From positions 186,001 through 250,000 of the forward strand of contig NZ_JAHNZT010000007.1 of assembly GCF_019039035.1 (NCBI RefSeq): a stretch of DNA of 64,000 nt, given 5' to 3'. The translations under genes were made by a program, and so were the position numbers. The number at the start of each line of letters is the position of its first letter. Position 1 is the first letter of the stretch. Shown in pieces: positions 44,459 through 52,264 of the stretch. The stretch comes from Citreicoccus inhibens (GTDB lineage Bacteria; Myxococcota; Myxococcia; Myxococcales; Myxococcaceae). Under the pieces are notes generated by a model, which worked only from the letters and a program-made list of their open reading frames with translations, was not told where the DNA came from and made no database searches.

Positions 44459-46090
44459 CTACTTGCGCGACGGTGAGCGCAGCTCCGCGCGGCGAATCTT
44501 CCCGCTCACCGTCTTGGGCAGCTCGGTGACGAACTCGATGTCGCGCGGATACTTGTAGGGCGCCGTCGTCTTCTTCACGTGCTCCTGGAGCGCCTGCACC
44601 AGCTGCGGGGAGCCCACGTGTCCGGGCGCGAGCAGGACATACGCCTTGATGCGTTGTCCGAGCTTCTCATCGGGCACGCCCACCACCGCGGACTCCGCCA
44701 CCGCGGGGTGCTCGAGCAGCGCGGACTCCACCTCGAAGGGCCCCACGCGGTAGCCCGAGGTCTTGATGACGTCGTCCGCGCGGCCCACGAACCAGAAGTA
44801 GCCCTCCGCGTCGCGCACCGCGCGGTCTCCCGTGACGTACCAATCGCCGCGTCGGCACGCGCGGTTGGCCGCGTCGTCCTGAAGGTACCCGTGGAACAGG
44901 CCCACCGGTCTCTCGGGTGACACGCGCACGGCGATGTCGCCCTCCTGCCCGTCTGACACCTCGCGGCCCTGCTCGTCGATGACGGACACCGTGAAGCCCG
45001 GAGTCGGCTTGCCCATGGAGCCCGGGCGCGGCGGCAGCGCGGGGAACATGCCCACCAGCACCACCGTCTCCGTCTGGCCGTAGCCCTCGCGGATGTGCAG
45101 GCCCGTGGCCTCGTGCCACGTCTGGATGACCTCGGGGTTGAGCGGCTCGCCCGCGCTCACCACGTGGCGCAGGGACGACAGCGCGTAGGCCTTCAGGTCT
45201 TGGAGCACCAATGCACGCCACGCCGTGGGGGGCGCGCAGAACGTGGTCAGCCGCTCGCGCTCCATCACCTTCAAGAGCGCCGCGGCATCGAAGCGTCCGC
45301 GGAAGTCATGCACCACGTTGCAGGCGCCCTGACTCCACGGCCCGAAGAGCTTGCCCCACGCGCACTTGGCCCAGCCCGTGTCGCTGAGCGTCAAGTGCCG
45401 GTCCTCCGGGCCCAGGTCCAACCAGTAGCGCCCCGTCACCGCGTGGCCCATGCCGTAGCTGGCGTGCGTGTGCAGCACCATCTTCGGCATGCCCGTGGTG
45501 CCGGACGTGAAGTAGATGAGCAGCGGCTCCTCCGCGCGCGTCGGCGCGAACGCGTCCGCGCCCGAAGCGGCCTCGGCTGGCACATAGCGCTGCCAGGGCG
45601 CGGGGGCGTCTCCCACCGCGACCCAGGCCTTCACGCCGCCGGTGCCCACGACGCCCTCGAACCGCTCCAGGCAGCTCGTCTCGGAGAGGACGGCGACCGC
45701 GCCCGAGACCTCCAGCCGATAGCGGATGTCCTTCGCCGTCAGCATGGGCGTGCCTGGCATGAACACGATGCCGGCCCGGATGCAGCCGAGCACCAGGAAC
45801 CACCACTCCGGCACGCGCGGCATCATCACGAAGACGCGATCACCCCGGCCGAGGCCCAGGTCGGTGAGGAAGCGCGCGGCATGCAGCGAATGCGCCCTCA
45901 GCTGCGCGAACGCGAAGCGGCGGGAGTGCCCGGCGTCATCGGACCACTGGAGGGCGACCGCATCGGGCCGCTCCCTCGCGTGGCGATCCATCACATCCGT
46001 GGCGAAGTTGAAGAACTCGGGCCGTTCCCACCGGAAGTCCCGGTGGGTGGCCGCGTAGTCAGCCATGTTGCGCGAGGCGGAACGGGGCAT
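44459..46090 (-). CDS. Medium-chain acyl-CoA synthetase, ACSM-like
   Basis: 543 aa. AMP-forming ligase motifs: 'LIYFTSGTTGMPKMVLHTH' (P-loop), 'REGYGQTETV', 'GDWYVTGDRA', hinge region 'GRADDVIKTSGYRVGPFEVES' and the adenylation Lys in 'KTVSGKIRRAEL'. Overall it resembles acyl-CoA synthetase medium-chain family members, which activate C4-C11 or aromatic acids to CoA esters. An alternative ATG eight codons in is possible. Stop lies 12 bp from the convergent flavoprotein gene. Confidence 0.93.
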   Translation of the reverse strand: MPRSASRNMADYAATHRDFRWERPEFFNFATDVMDRHARERPDAVALQWSDDAGHSRRFAFAQLRAHSLHAARFLTDLGLGRGDRVFVMMPRVPEWWFLVLGCIRAGIVFMPGTPMLTAKDIRYRLEVSGAVAVLSETSCLERFEGVVGTGGVKAWVAVGDAPAPWQRYVPAEAASGADAFAPTRAEEPLLIYFTSGTTGMPKMVLHTHASYGMGHAVTGRYWLDLGPEDRHLTLSDTGWAKCAWGKLFGPWSQGACNVVHDFRGRFDAAALLKVMERERLTTFCAPPTAWRALVLQDLKAYALSSLRHVVSAGEPLNPEVIQTWHEATGLHIREGYGQTETVVLVGMFPALPPRPGSMGKPTPGFTVSVIDEQGREVSDGQEGDIAVRVSPERPVGLFHGYLQDDAANRACRRGDWYVTGDRAVRDAEGYFWFVGRADDVIKTSGYRVGPFEVESALLEHPAVAESAVVGVPDEKLGQRIKAYVLLAPGHVGSPQLVQALQEHVKKTTAPYKYPRDIEFVTELPKTVSGKIRRAELRSPSRK

Positions 46091-46141
46091 GTCCTGGCTC
46101 CTGGGGCGCGAGTGCCCTTGGAGCCTGCCACGCCCTCGCGG

Positions 46142-46996
46142 CTACTTCGACGCCTTGCCGTACAGCCCGCGAAGCCGCTCGGCCTCCTGGCGGGCCTCCT
46201 GGCTCCAGCCCTGCTCTCCCAGCTGGGCCACCTGCTCGAACGAATCCGCCGCGCGGTCCAACAGGTCCAACTCGCGCAGGACGAGGCCACGGTTCCACAG
46301 CGCCTGCGGATGACGCGGCTCGGCACGCAGCGCGCGGTTGAGCAGCTCCAGCGCCTGGGTGAGCGAGCGCTGCTTCAGCGCCACGACCGCCAGGTCGTTG
46401 TCCCGATCCGCCGAGGGCTTCTCGCGCTCGAGGAAGGCCTCGGCCTGCCGCAGGTCTCCGCGCAGCAGGTAGGCCGCGGCCACGCCGCGCAGATCCTCGC
46501 GCTCCTCCAGGTCCGCCAGGGGACGCAGCGGCAGCGCCTCGACGGAGGACTCCGAGCCGCGCATGGGGCCATAGGGACGCCAGTGGTCCGCGCGCGGATG
46601 GCTCAGGCGCTCCTCCAGGCCGCGCGTGCCCATGTCCTCCAGGAACACCACGCCGGGCACGTCCGCCGGCGCCTGCCGGTAGACGAAGATGGCGGAGAGG
46701 CACGCTGCCATGGCCAGCGGGATGACGGCCTGGTAGGCGCGCCTGGCCCAGGGGCGCAGCGGCACGACCTTCGTGTCTGGCTTCTCTGGCGCAGGCGCGG
46801 GGGCGGGCGCGGCGGCCTCCGCCTCCAGGGCCGCGCCTCCGAGCGCGCGGGCCGCGAGCATCTCGAGCTGGAGCAGGTCCTTCAGCCCTTCCTCGCAGGC
46901 GGGGCAGCGCGGCAGGTGGCTGCGAAACGCCTCGGCCTCCGCGTCACCCAGCTCTCCGTCGATGAAGAGGTGCAGCTTGGTGCAGTTCGCGTTCAT
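46142..46996 (-). CDS. Zinc-finger anti-sigma factor with exported TPR module
   Basis: 284 aa. The N-terminus is a zf-HC2/ZAS domain: Cys5, His27, Cys31-Pro-Ala-Cys34, which should hold the sigma factor in the cytoplasm. An Ala/Pro linker, a membrane helix (about 88-106) and an exported part follow. Residues 127-276 contain TPR-like units and align without gaps, at a constant offset of 80, with residues 47-196 of the CHAT protease encoded at 49029-51773 (78 of 150 identical by hand count; both have 'RLSHP', 'DRD', 'HPQALWNR', 'EQGW'). Start overlaps the sigma stop (ATGA). The shared module suggests a common ligand or binding between the two proteins. Confidence 0.9.
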   Translation of the reverse strand: MNANCTKLHLFIDGELGDAEAEAFRSHLPRCPACEEGLKDLLQLEMLAARALGGAALEAEAAAPAPAPAPEKPDTKVVPLRPWARRAYQAVIPLAMAACLSAIFVYRQAPADVPGVVFLEDMGTRGLEERLSHPRADHWRPYGPMRGSESSVEALPLRPLADLEEREDLRGVAAAYLLRGDLRQAEAFLEREKPSADRDNDLAVVALKQRSLTQALELLNRALRAEPRHPQALWNRGLVLRELDLLDRAADSFEQVAQLGEQGWSQEARQEAERLRGLYGKASK

Positions 46997-47550
46997 GAAA
47001 GGACTCCCCGCTCTTGGGCCACCGCCACGCTCGGCTGCAGCAGCTCCTTGAGGTCCCTGCGCGCCAGGGTGAGCCAGCTGCCCACGGTGCCCACGGGAAC
47101 GTTGAAATGCTCGGCAATGGCCTGGTAGCGGCGCCCCTCGGCGTGCAGCCGGTAGGCGTCTCGCAGGTGCGGCTTCAGCCGCTCGATGGCCGCATGGAAG
47201 GCGTCGTTGCTCACCAGCTCCCAGCTCTCCTGGGGTGCGTCCAGTGAGACCATCGAGTCCTGGACGAGCGCCAGGTGTGGCAGGCCCCGATTCTCGGTGC
47301 GCTGACGCCGGCAGTAGTCCAGGAAGCGGTTGGTCATGGTGGTGCAGAGCCAGGCCGCGGCGGCCGGGTCTGTCCGGTCCTTCAAGTGCTCGTACTCGGG
47401 GAGCGCGCGCTCGAAGGCCTCTTGAACGAGGTCTTCCGGGTCCAGCCCCCCCCGAGCGCACAGCCGGCGAGCCACGGCCAGGAGGCTGGGCCGGTGTCGC
47501 CGGATGAACGCTTCGAAGTGGCGCCGCTCCCGGTTGAAGAGATTGGCCAT
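46993..47550 (-). CDS. ECF sigma factor, partner of adjacent anti-sigma factor
   Basis: 185 aa from ATG 47548-47550. Region 2 ('RHRPSLLAVARRLCARGGLDPEDLVQEAFERAL' and 'WLCTTMTNRFLDYCRR') and region 4 ('LKPHLRDAYRLHAEGRRYQAIAEHFNVPVGTVGSWLTLARRDLKELL') are intact. No Cys-rich tail, in contrast to the CorE-like factor at 5430. Its stop overlaps the anti-sigma start by 4 nt, the usual arrangement for equal production. A palindrome lies 40 bp upstream. Target genes may include the CHAT protease or the peptide gene nearby. Confidence 0.93.
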   Translation of the reverse strand: MANLFNRERRHFEAFIRRHRPSLLAVARRLCARGGLDPEDLVQEAFERALPEYEHLKDRTDPAAAAWLCTTMTNRFLDYCRRQRTENRGLPHLALVQDSMVSLDAPQESWELVSNDAFHAAIERLKPHLRDAYRLHAEGRRYQAIAEHFNVPVGTVGSWLTLARRDLKELLQPSVAVAQERGVLS

Positions 47551-47589
47551 GAGGCCCACGCTCACAGTACGAGTGGTTTCCCAGACAAA

Positions 47590-47602
47590 GACGCCCAGCG
47601 TC
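47590..47602. promoter_or_regulatory. Palindrome upstream of the sigma-factor gene
   Basis: GACGC-CCA-GCGTC is a perfect 5-bp inverted repeat, 40 bp before the sigma start and just beyond the terminator of the small-peptide gene. It may be an operator or part of the promoter. No protein is assigned. Confidence 0.35.
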
Positions 47603-47613
47603 CCAAATCTTGA

Positions 47614-47652
47614 GCAAAAAAATGCCCGGCGGGGCCAGTTGCCTACCGGGCA
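47614..47652 (-). terminator. Intrinsic terminator of the 62-aa peptide gene
   Basis: On the minus strand TGCCCGG (47652-47646) pairs with CCGGGCA (47629-47623), followed at once by seven T and GCTC. It begins 9 bp after the stop codon at 47661 and reads leftward, showing that a transcript really ends here. Confidence 0.85.
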
Positions 47653-47660
47653 GGACGGGT

Positions 47661-47849
47661 TCAGCGCGACTCGGAGCCGCCGGTCCAGGGCGGAGCGGTC
47701 TCTCCCAGAGGCGGGATGGTGGGGGGCGGAGAAGGCCGCCGCCGGCGCTGGGACTGCTCGCACGTGGGATAGTTGCTCTTCACGTGGGGCTCGCTGTAGT
47801 CGGGCTCGAAGGCGCCGGGTCGGGCGGAATAGGCATCACCGGGCGTCAT
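47661..47849 (-). CDS. Small Pro/Arg-rich peptide, 62 aa, unknown function
   Basis: A 62-residue frame starts at ATG 47847-47849 with AGGAG nine nt upstream, and an intrinsic terminator follows the stop, so I consider it a real gene despite its size. The sequence is hydrophilic: a Tyr/Glu/Ser-rich first half with one Cys (Cys30), then 'QRRRRPSPPPTIPPLGE'. No signal peptide, leader-peptide motif or known family. It is divergent from the JmjC oxygenase and precedes the sigma/anti-sigma genes on the same strand, separated by the terminator. A modified peptide, an RNA-binding or a regulatory protein are all possible. Confidence 0.65.
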   Translation of the reverse strand: MTPGDAYSARPGAFEPDYSEPHVKSNYPTCEQSQRRRRPSPPPTIPPLGETAPPWTGGSESR

Positions 47850-47905
47850 AGGCGCTCACTCCTCGGGCTGGGGTGAAACTCGAACGGGTGGAAAACGACA
47901 GCCGT

Positions 47906-47923
47906 GGCATTCCATAGCATGCC
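47906..47923. promoter_or_regulatory. Palindrome in the divergent peptide/JmjC promoter region
   Basis: GGCAT-N8-ATGCC (47906-47923) is a perfect inverted repeat in the 113-bp region between the peptide gene and the JmjC gene. It is a candidate operator for both. Confidence 0.35.
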
Positions 47924-47962
47924 GGACTGCCACTGCATGCATCGGGTCTCTGGCATCGATTC

Positions 47963-48991
47963 ATGGAATTCATGGAGTTCCTAATGGGCATGGATGAGTC
48001 TCGCCTCCAGGCGGAGTGGCAGGTGTGGCTGGCGGAGAACCTGGCGTTGGGAGTGCCGGAGGAGGACGTGCTCCAGGTCCTGGCGGGAGCGGGCGTGGAG
48101 CCGGGGCTGGCGCGACGGGAGCTGGAGTCGATGGGCGCGCACCCGGCCTTCCAGGCATGCCAGCGGCTGGCCCGCCACTACGGGGGGCTGGAGGCGCTGC
48201 TGGACCTCTACAGCGACCTGCGACGCGGAGATGGCGGCTGGACGCTGGAGCGGCGCAAGGACTTGAGCGCCGAGGAGTTCTTCGTCCGCTACTACTTCGG
48301 ACATCGCCCCGTGGTGTTGCAAGGAATGATGGAGGACTGGCCGGCGCGCACGCAGTGGACGCTGAAAAGCCTGGGGGAGCGGTTCGGGCAGGTGGTCATC
48401 GAGGTGATGACGGGGCGTGACGCGAACCCGGATCATGCCTCGCAATACGAGCGGCACCGCACCCAGATGACCTTCGCGGAGTACGTGCGCCGCGTGGAGG
48501 CTGGGGGCGAAACGAATGACCATTACATGGTCCCTCGCAATGACAACTGGCGGCGTGAGGGGTTGCAGGCGTTGACCGCGGACGTGCGCGCACCGCGCGG
48601 CATCATCGACCCGGCGCTGAACCCAGACATGCTGACGTTGCTGTTGGGGCCGGCGGGGACCGTCACCCCGCTGCACCATGACAACCTGAATGTCTTGCTG
48701 TGCCAGGTGATGGGGCGCAAGCACGTGAAGCTGGTGCCCTCCTTCGAGCGGCACCGGGTCTACCCTCGCAAGGGGACCTTCAGTCACGTGGACGCGGCCC
48801 GTCCCGACCTGGAGCGCCATGCGCTGTACTCCGAGGCCACGGTCCTGGAGACCGTGCTGGAGCCTGGTGAGATGGTCTTCATTCCCGTGGGCTGGTGGCA
48901 CTGGGTGCGCGCCATGGAGGTGAGCGCGTCCGTGACGTTCCACCAGTTCCAGGTCCCCGGCGGCAATACGCATCTGTCTCCCCCCCCTTGA
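47963..48991 (+). CDS. JmjC/cupin_8-type Fe(II)/2-oxoglutarate oxygenase
   Basis: 342 aa from ATG 47963, with further ATGs at 47972, 47984 and 47990. A helical N-terminal part (about 1-95) precedes a cupin_8/JmjC core beginning at 'FGHRPVVLQGMMEDWPA'. Iron ligands are in 'TPLHHDNLNVLLCQVMGRKHVKLVPS' (H-x-D, with a Lys for 2-oxoglutarate) and 'MVFIPVGWWHWVRAM' (distal His). Related enzymes hydroxylate Asp, Asn, Arg or Lys in proteins or peptides. The adjacent divergent small peptide is a natural candidate substrate. Convergent with the CHAT protease. Confidence 0.9.
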   Translation: MEFMEFLMGMDESRLQAEWQVWLAENLALGVPEEDVLQVLAGAGVEPGLARRELESMGAHPAFQACQRLARHYGGLEALLDLYSDLRRGDGGWTLERRKDLSAEEFFVRYYFGHRPVVLQGMMEDWPARTQWTLKSLGERFGQVVIEVMTGRDANPDHASQYERHRTQMTFAEYVRRVEAGGETNDHYMVPRNDNWRREGLQALTADVRAPRGIIDPALNPDMLTLLLGPAGTVTPLHHDNLNVLLCQVMGRKHVKLVPSFERHRVYPRKGTFSHVDAARPDLERHALYSEATVLETVLEPGEMVFIPVGWWHWVRAMEVSASVTFHQFQVPGGNTHLSPPP

Positions 48992-49028
48992 ACAGCATCC
49001 CCTCGCGGGACCGCCACTCCTCAGCCTG

Positions 49029-51773
49029 TCAGTCTCCTGTCTCCACCAGCAACACGAAGCGCGTCCAGTCCGAGCGGGCATCCCGCGCGAGCCACTTCTG
49101 GCGCTCATCGCGCAAGGCGACGGCGGGTGGCGACCCCGCGCGGATCCGCTGACGCACGCCATCGAAGAAGCGCCCCGCCGCATCGGGGATGTCCACGGTC
49201 GACGCGAGCACCGCGCGCGCGCCCGCGTCGATGAACGCGGCGGGCAGGCTGAAGGGCTCGTGCGTCGCGTTGGTGGTGAGCCGTCCCGCGCTGCACGCGG
49301 CCAGGAACACCGTGGGCGAGCCATTCAGCTTCTGCTTGCGGACCACATCCGCGGTCAGGGCATAGCGGCCGTTGTCCTCGGGGGACAACACCACCAGCGA
49401 GGCATCCGACAACGTCGGGTCCACGATGCCGTGCGCGTGGATTTCAATCTCCGTGGCGTCTGTCATCCCGGCCAGCACGCGGGTGGGCGTGGCGTCCGAG
49501 CCGGTCAGCAGCTCCATCGCGCCCGCCTCGGAATCGGCGGCGGGCATCCACGCCGGCAGCCGGGGAAGCTGGAGCAGCGAGGGCGTCTCCACGCTGGAGA
49601 CCACGAGGCGTCTGGGATTGGTGGGTGACGCCATCCGGCCGCCCCCTCGTCCCACGCGGAAGCTCCACGCCATGTCCGGGGGGAGCAGCTCCGTGCGGCC
49701 AAACACCGGAGGCCAGGCCAGCACCTCCACCTGCGCACAACTCCGGACGGACTGCAGCAGCGCGGTCGGGATGAGCTTCGAGGAGTCCGTGCGCGCGAAG
49801 GCCTCCGCGCGTGATGGCTCGTAGAACCCACGAACGGTCCCCTGCGCATCCACGGCGACGACCACGGTGCGCTCGTAGTGCACCGCCGCGGCCAGCGCGC
49901 AGCGCTTCGGAACAGGAGCGCCCAACTGGCGAGCCAGCAACTCCAGGGCGCGACCGAACTCCTGGGCGCGGCCCGCGTCCACCGCGAGCGAGGAGTAGCT
50001 GTAGGCCCAGGCCTCGCGCCCCAACATGTCGCCATGGGGCAGCTTCTCGGCCTCGTCAATCACCCGCGTCAGCATCGCCTGCCCCTGGACACGGTCACTG
50101 TCCAGGACGAAGCGGCCCTCGAGGTAGTGGCCGTAGACGACGTCCCCAGGAAAGACATTGGGCCCCGAGGAAGCGGAGTCCACCGCTTTGCGGACCCACT
50201 CCGCGTCCCCCGGCCGAGTCCCCAGCCGCGCCAACTCCACCATGGTGGCGCCGAACATCAGGTCCGCGTTGACGTCGGGGCACTTCGCCGCGATGTCCAG
50301 CTCCCGCCGCGCATCCTCGGGATGCTGATCCATGTAGTGGATGTGCGCGAGGTTGACGTGGGGCCAGTAGCAGAAGGTGTCTCTCCCCGTGCGCGCGATC
50401 CACTCCTCGAGATAGGCGCGCGCGCTGGCGAAGTCGCTCCGCGAGCGCGTCAGGTGGACGAGCATCTCCAGCGACTGCGATTCGAGGTTCCACTCGCGAA
50501 GCTGACGCGCCCAGGCCCAAGCGATGCGTGCATGGCGCTCCGCTTCGGTGACGCGCTGGAGGTCCACGTACAGCCGCCCCAGCTTCACCTCCAGGTCCAC
50601 GCAGCGCGCGGACAGCGCCCCCTCGCGACAGACCTTCAGGGCGCTGAAGAGCCGCTGCTCCGCCTTCCACCACTCGCCGTCGGCGTACTCCTTGCGCGCC
50701 AGCTCGCTCTCCACGATGAGGCTGAACCACGGGTCGGACTGCTTCTTCGCCCGAGCCAGGAACTCTGGGAAGTGTCGCTGCGCGAAGTTGGGGCGCATCA
50801 ACACCGTGCCCATGAAGAGGTCGTCGTCCGCCGTGGCCTTGAACTTGTCCAGCACCGCGTCCGGCGGCGTGCCCGCGCGCACCATCTCCGCATAGGCGTT
50901 CGCGAGCGGCGCGCGACGGTTGAAGTCCAGGGTGGACACACGCTTCACGTAATCCACGAGCGAGGTGCCGCCCTGCAGGCGATCCAACTCCTGCGCCAGG
51001 GGCATCAACGCGAGGGCGCGCTGCTTGGAGGGCGCCGCGCGGAGCGCTTCATACAAGCCCTGACGGACGGTGCTGGGGAGGCTGCGCGCCTCGGCGATCG
51101 GCAGGGGCGCCTGGTCGTTCTCCATCCACGCGCGCATGCTCGCGGTCGCGGCCTTCCACTCCCTTGCGCGCTCCAGCGTGCTCTCACGCAGCCCGATGCC
51201 CTGCGCGTGAGCCTCGCGGCCCCATCCCTGCTCGTTCAGCGCCGCCACCTGCTCGAACGTCTCGGAGGCGCGCAGCGTGAGGCCCATCTCGCGCAGCACC
51301 AGGGCCCGGTTCCACAGGGCCTGCGGGTGCTGGGGCTTCTGCGCGAGCGCGCCATCCAACAGACGCAACGCCTGCTCGTAGTTGCCGCGCGACAGGTAGA
51401 CGGCGCCCAGGTCGCTGTCGCGATCCGGTGACGCGGGCAGGCGCTCCAGGAACGACGCCGCCTGGTTCCATTCCCCTTGGAGCGCGTACGCCGCCGCGAT
51501 GCCCGACCAGTCTCCCTGCTCCTCCATCTTCGCCAGGTCGCGCAGTGGAATGGGCTCGGGAGGAACGGGGCAGCCTCCCGCGGTCGCTCGGGTTCGGTAG
51601 CGGTCCGCCTCGGGATGACTCAGTCGGGCCTCGATGCGTGCCGCGGCGCGGCGCTCGGCCCAGAACTCCTCGGGGACCCCTCGCGATGGCATGCGCACCA
51701 CCGCGACCGCGACGGCAATCACGGGCGCGGCCAGCGCCAGGGCCCAGAGCTTGTCGTACGCCGGCTTCAACAT
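49029..51773 (-). CDS. Membrane-anchored TPR-CHAT caspase-like protease
   Basis: 914 aa. One hydrophobic anchor (about 9-27) places the rest outside the cytoplasm by the positive-inside rule. Residues 47-196 are the module shared with the anti-sigma factor at 46142-46996. Further helical/TPR repeats fill about 200-580. The C-terminal CHAT domain (about 640-914) has both catalytic motifs: 'IEIHAH781G' (His779/His781) and 'VFLAAC827SAG'. It is therefore probably an active clan CD cysteine protease, related to separases and to Craspase-type TPR-CHAT proteins. The substrate is unknown, and the anti-sigma factor is the obvious candidate. Region 51774-52264 upstream should contain the promoter. Confidence 0.9.
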   Translation of the reverse strand: MLKPAYDKLWALALAAPVIAVAVAVVRMPSRGVPEEFWAERRAAARIEARLSHPEADRYRTRATAGGCPVPPEPIPLRDLAKMEEQGDWSGIAAAYALQGEWNQAASFLERLPASPDRDSDLGAVYLSRGNYEQALRLLDGALAQKPQHPQALWNRALVLREMGLTLRASETFEQVAALNEQGWGREAHAQGIGLRESTLERAREWKAATASMRAWMENDQAPLPIAEARSLPSTVRQGLYEALRAAPSKQRALALMPLAQELDRLQGGTSLVDYVKRVSTLDFNRRAPLANAYAEMVRAGTPPDAVLDKFKATADDDLFMGTVLMRPNFAQRHFPEFLARAKKQSDPWFSLIVESELARKEYADGEWWKAEQRLFSALKVCREGALSARCVDLEVKLGRLYVDLQRVTEAERHARIAWAWARQLREWNLESQSLEMLVHLTRSRSDFASARAYLEEWIARTGRDTFCYWPHVNLAHIHYMDQHPEDARRELDIAAKCPDVNADLMFGATMVELARLGTRPGDAEWVRKAVDSASSGPNVFPGDVVYGHYLEGRFVLDSDRVQGQAMLTRVIDEAEKLPHGDMLGREAWAYSYSSLAVDAGRAQEFGRALELLARQLGAPVPKRCALAAAVHYERTVVVAVDAQGTVRGFYEPSRAEAFARTDSSKLIPTALLQSVRSCAQVEVLAWPPVFGRTELLPPDMAWSFRVGRGGGRMASPTNPRRLVVSSVETPSLLQLPRLPAWMPAADSEAGAMELLTGSDATPTRVLAGMTDATEIEIHAHGIVDPTLSDASLVVLSPEDNGRYALTADVVRKQKLNGSPTVFLAACSAGRLTTNATHEPFSLPAAFIDAGARAVLASTVDIPDAAGRFFDGVRQRIRAGSPPAVALRDERQKWLARDARSDWTRFVLLVETGD

Positions 51774-52264
51774 GCTGCCCCCTCGGGCACGGACCCCAGA
51801 GCGCTGCCCATCCGCGCCCTTCTACACCAACATCCACTCACCGCCGACCTCCGGGCCTACCCACGCCGTCCGAAACCCCGTGGCTCGGCTTCAGCCCCCG
51901 AGCACCCCACGCGCCCGATCCCTACAACGCCCAGGGCCGCCGTTCTTGAGGGCGCTCGTCATGGCCGTCTCCTCCCTGAGCCCTTTCGTGAGCCCTCCGC
52001 CGAGGGCTCGTGCCACGAGCGGACACCCTCCACCGCGGCTTGCGCACCGCGTGGCGAGGCACAGAAGGCCCGCATCCAACGGGAATCATTGGTCTCTCAC
52101 ACTCGCATGCAGAGCAAGCGACGAACTGGCGTCCCTGAGTGACAACGCGGCGGGCATGCGAGCTGGGGCCTGCGTGCGCGCCCCTTGGCGACAGGCCGGA
52201 GGCGGGAAGGACTCAGCGCCGCGAAATGTCTCCTTCTCTCAACCCGGAAACGAAAGGACTTCGT
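51774..52264. other. Gene-free stretch of ~490 bp upstream of CHAT and lyase genes
   Basis: A divergent promoter region. I see no convincing small gene. One stem, GGCCTG (52167-52172) with CAGGCC (52192-52197) around a 19-nt loop, lies 67 bp before the lyase start. No recognised riboswitch. Confidence 0.45.

Noticed and set aside
43277-46090. Biosynthetic cluster of flavoprotein plus acyl-CoA synthetase
   Set aside because: The genes are convergent and no carrier protein, ketosynthase or other cluster enzyme is next to them.
52160-52200. Possible riboswitch (GGCCTG/CAGGCC stem) before the lyase
   Set aside because: Only one short stem with a 19-nt loop; no conserved motif of cyclic-di-GMP or other riboswitches.
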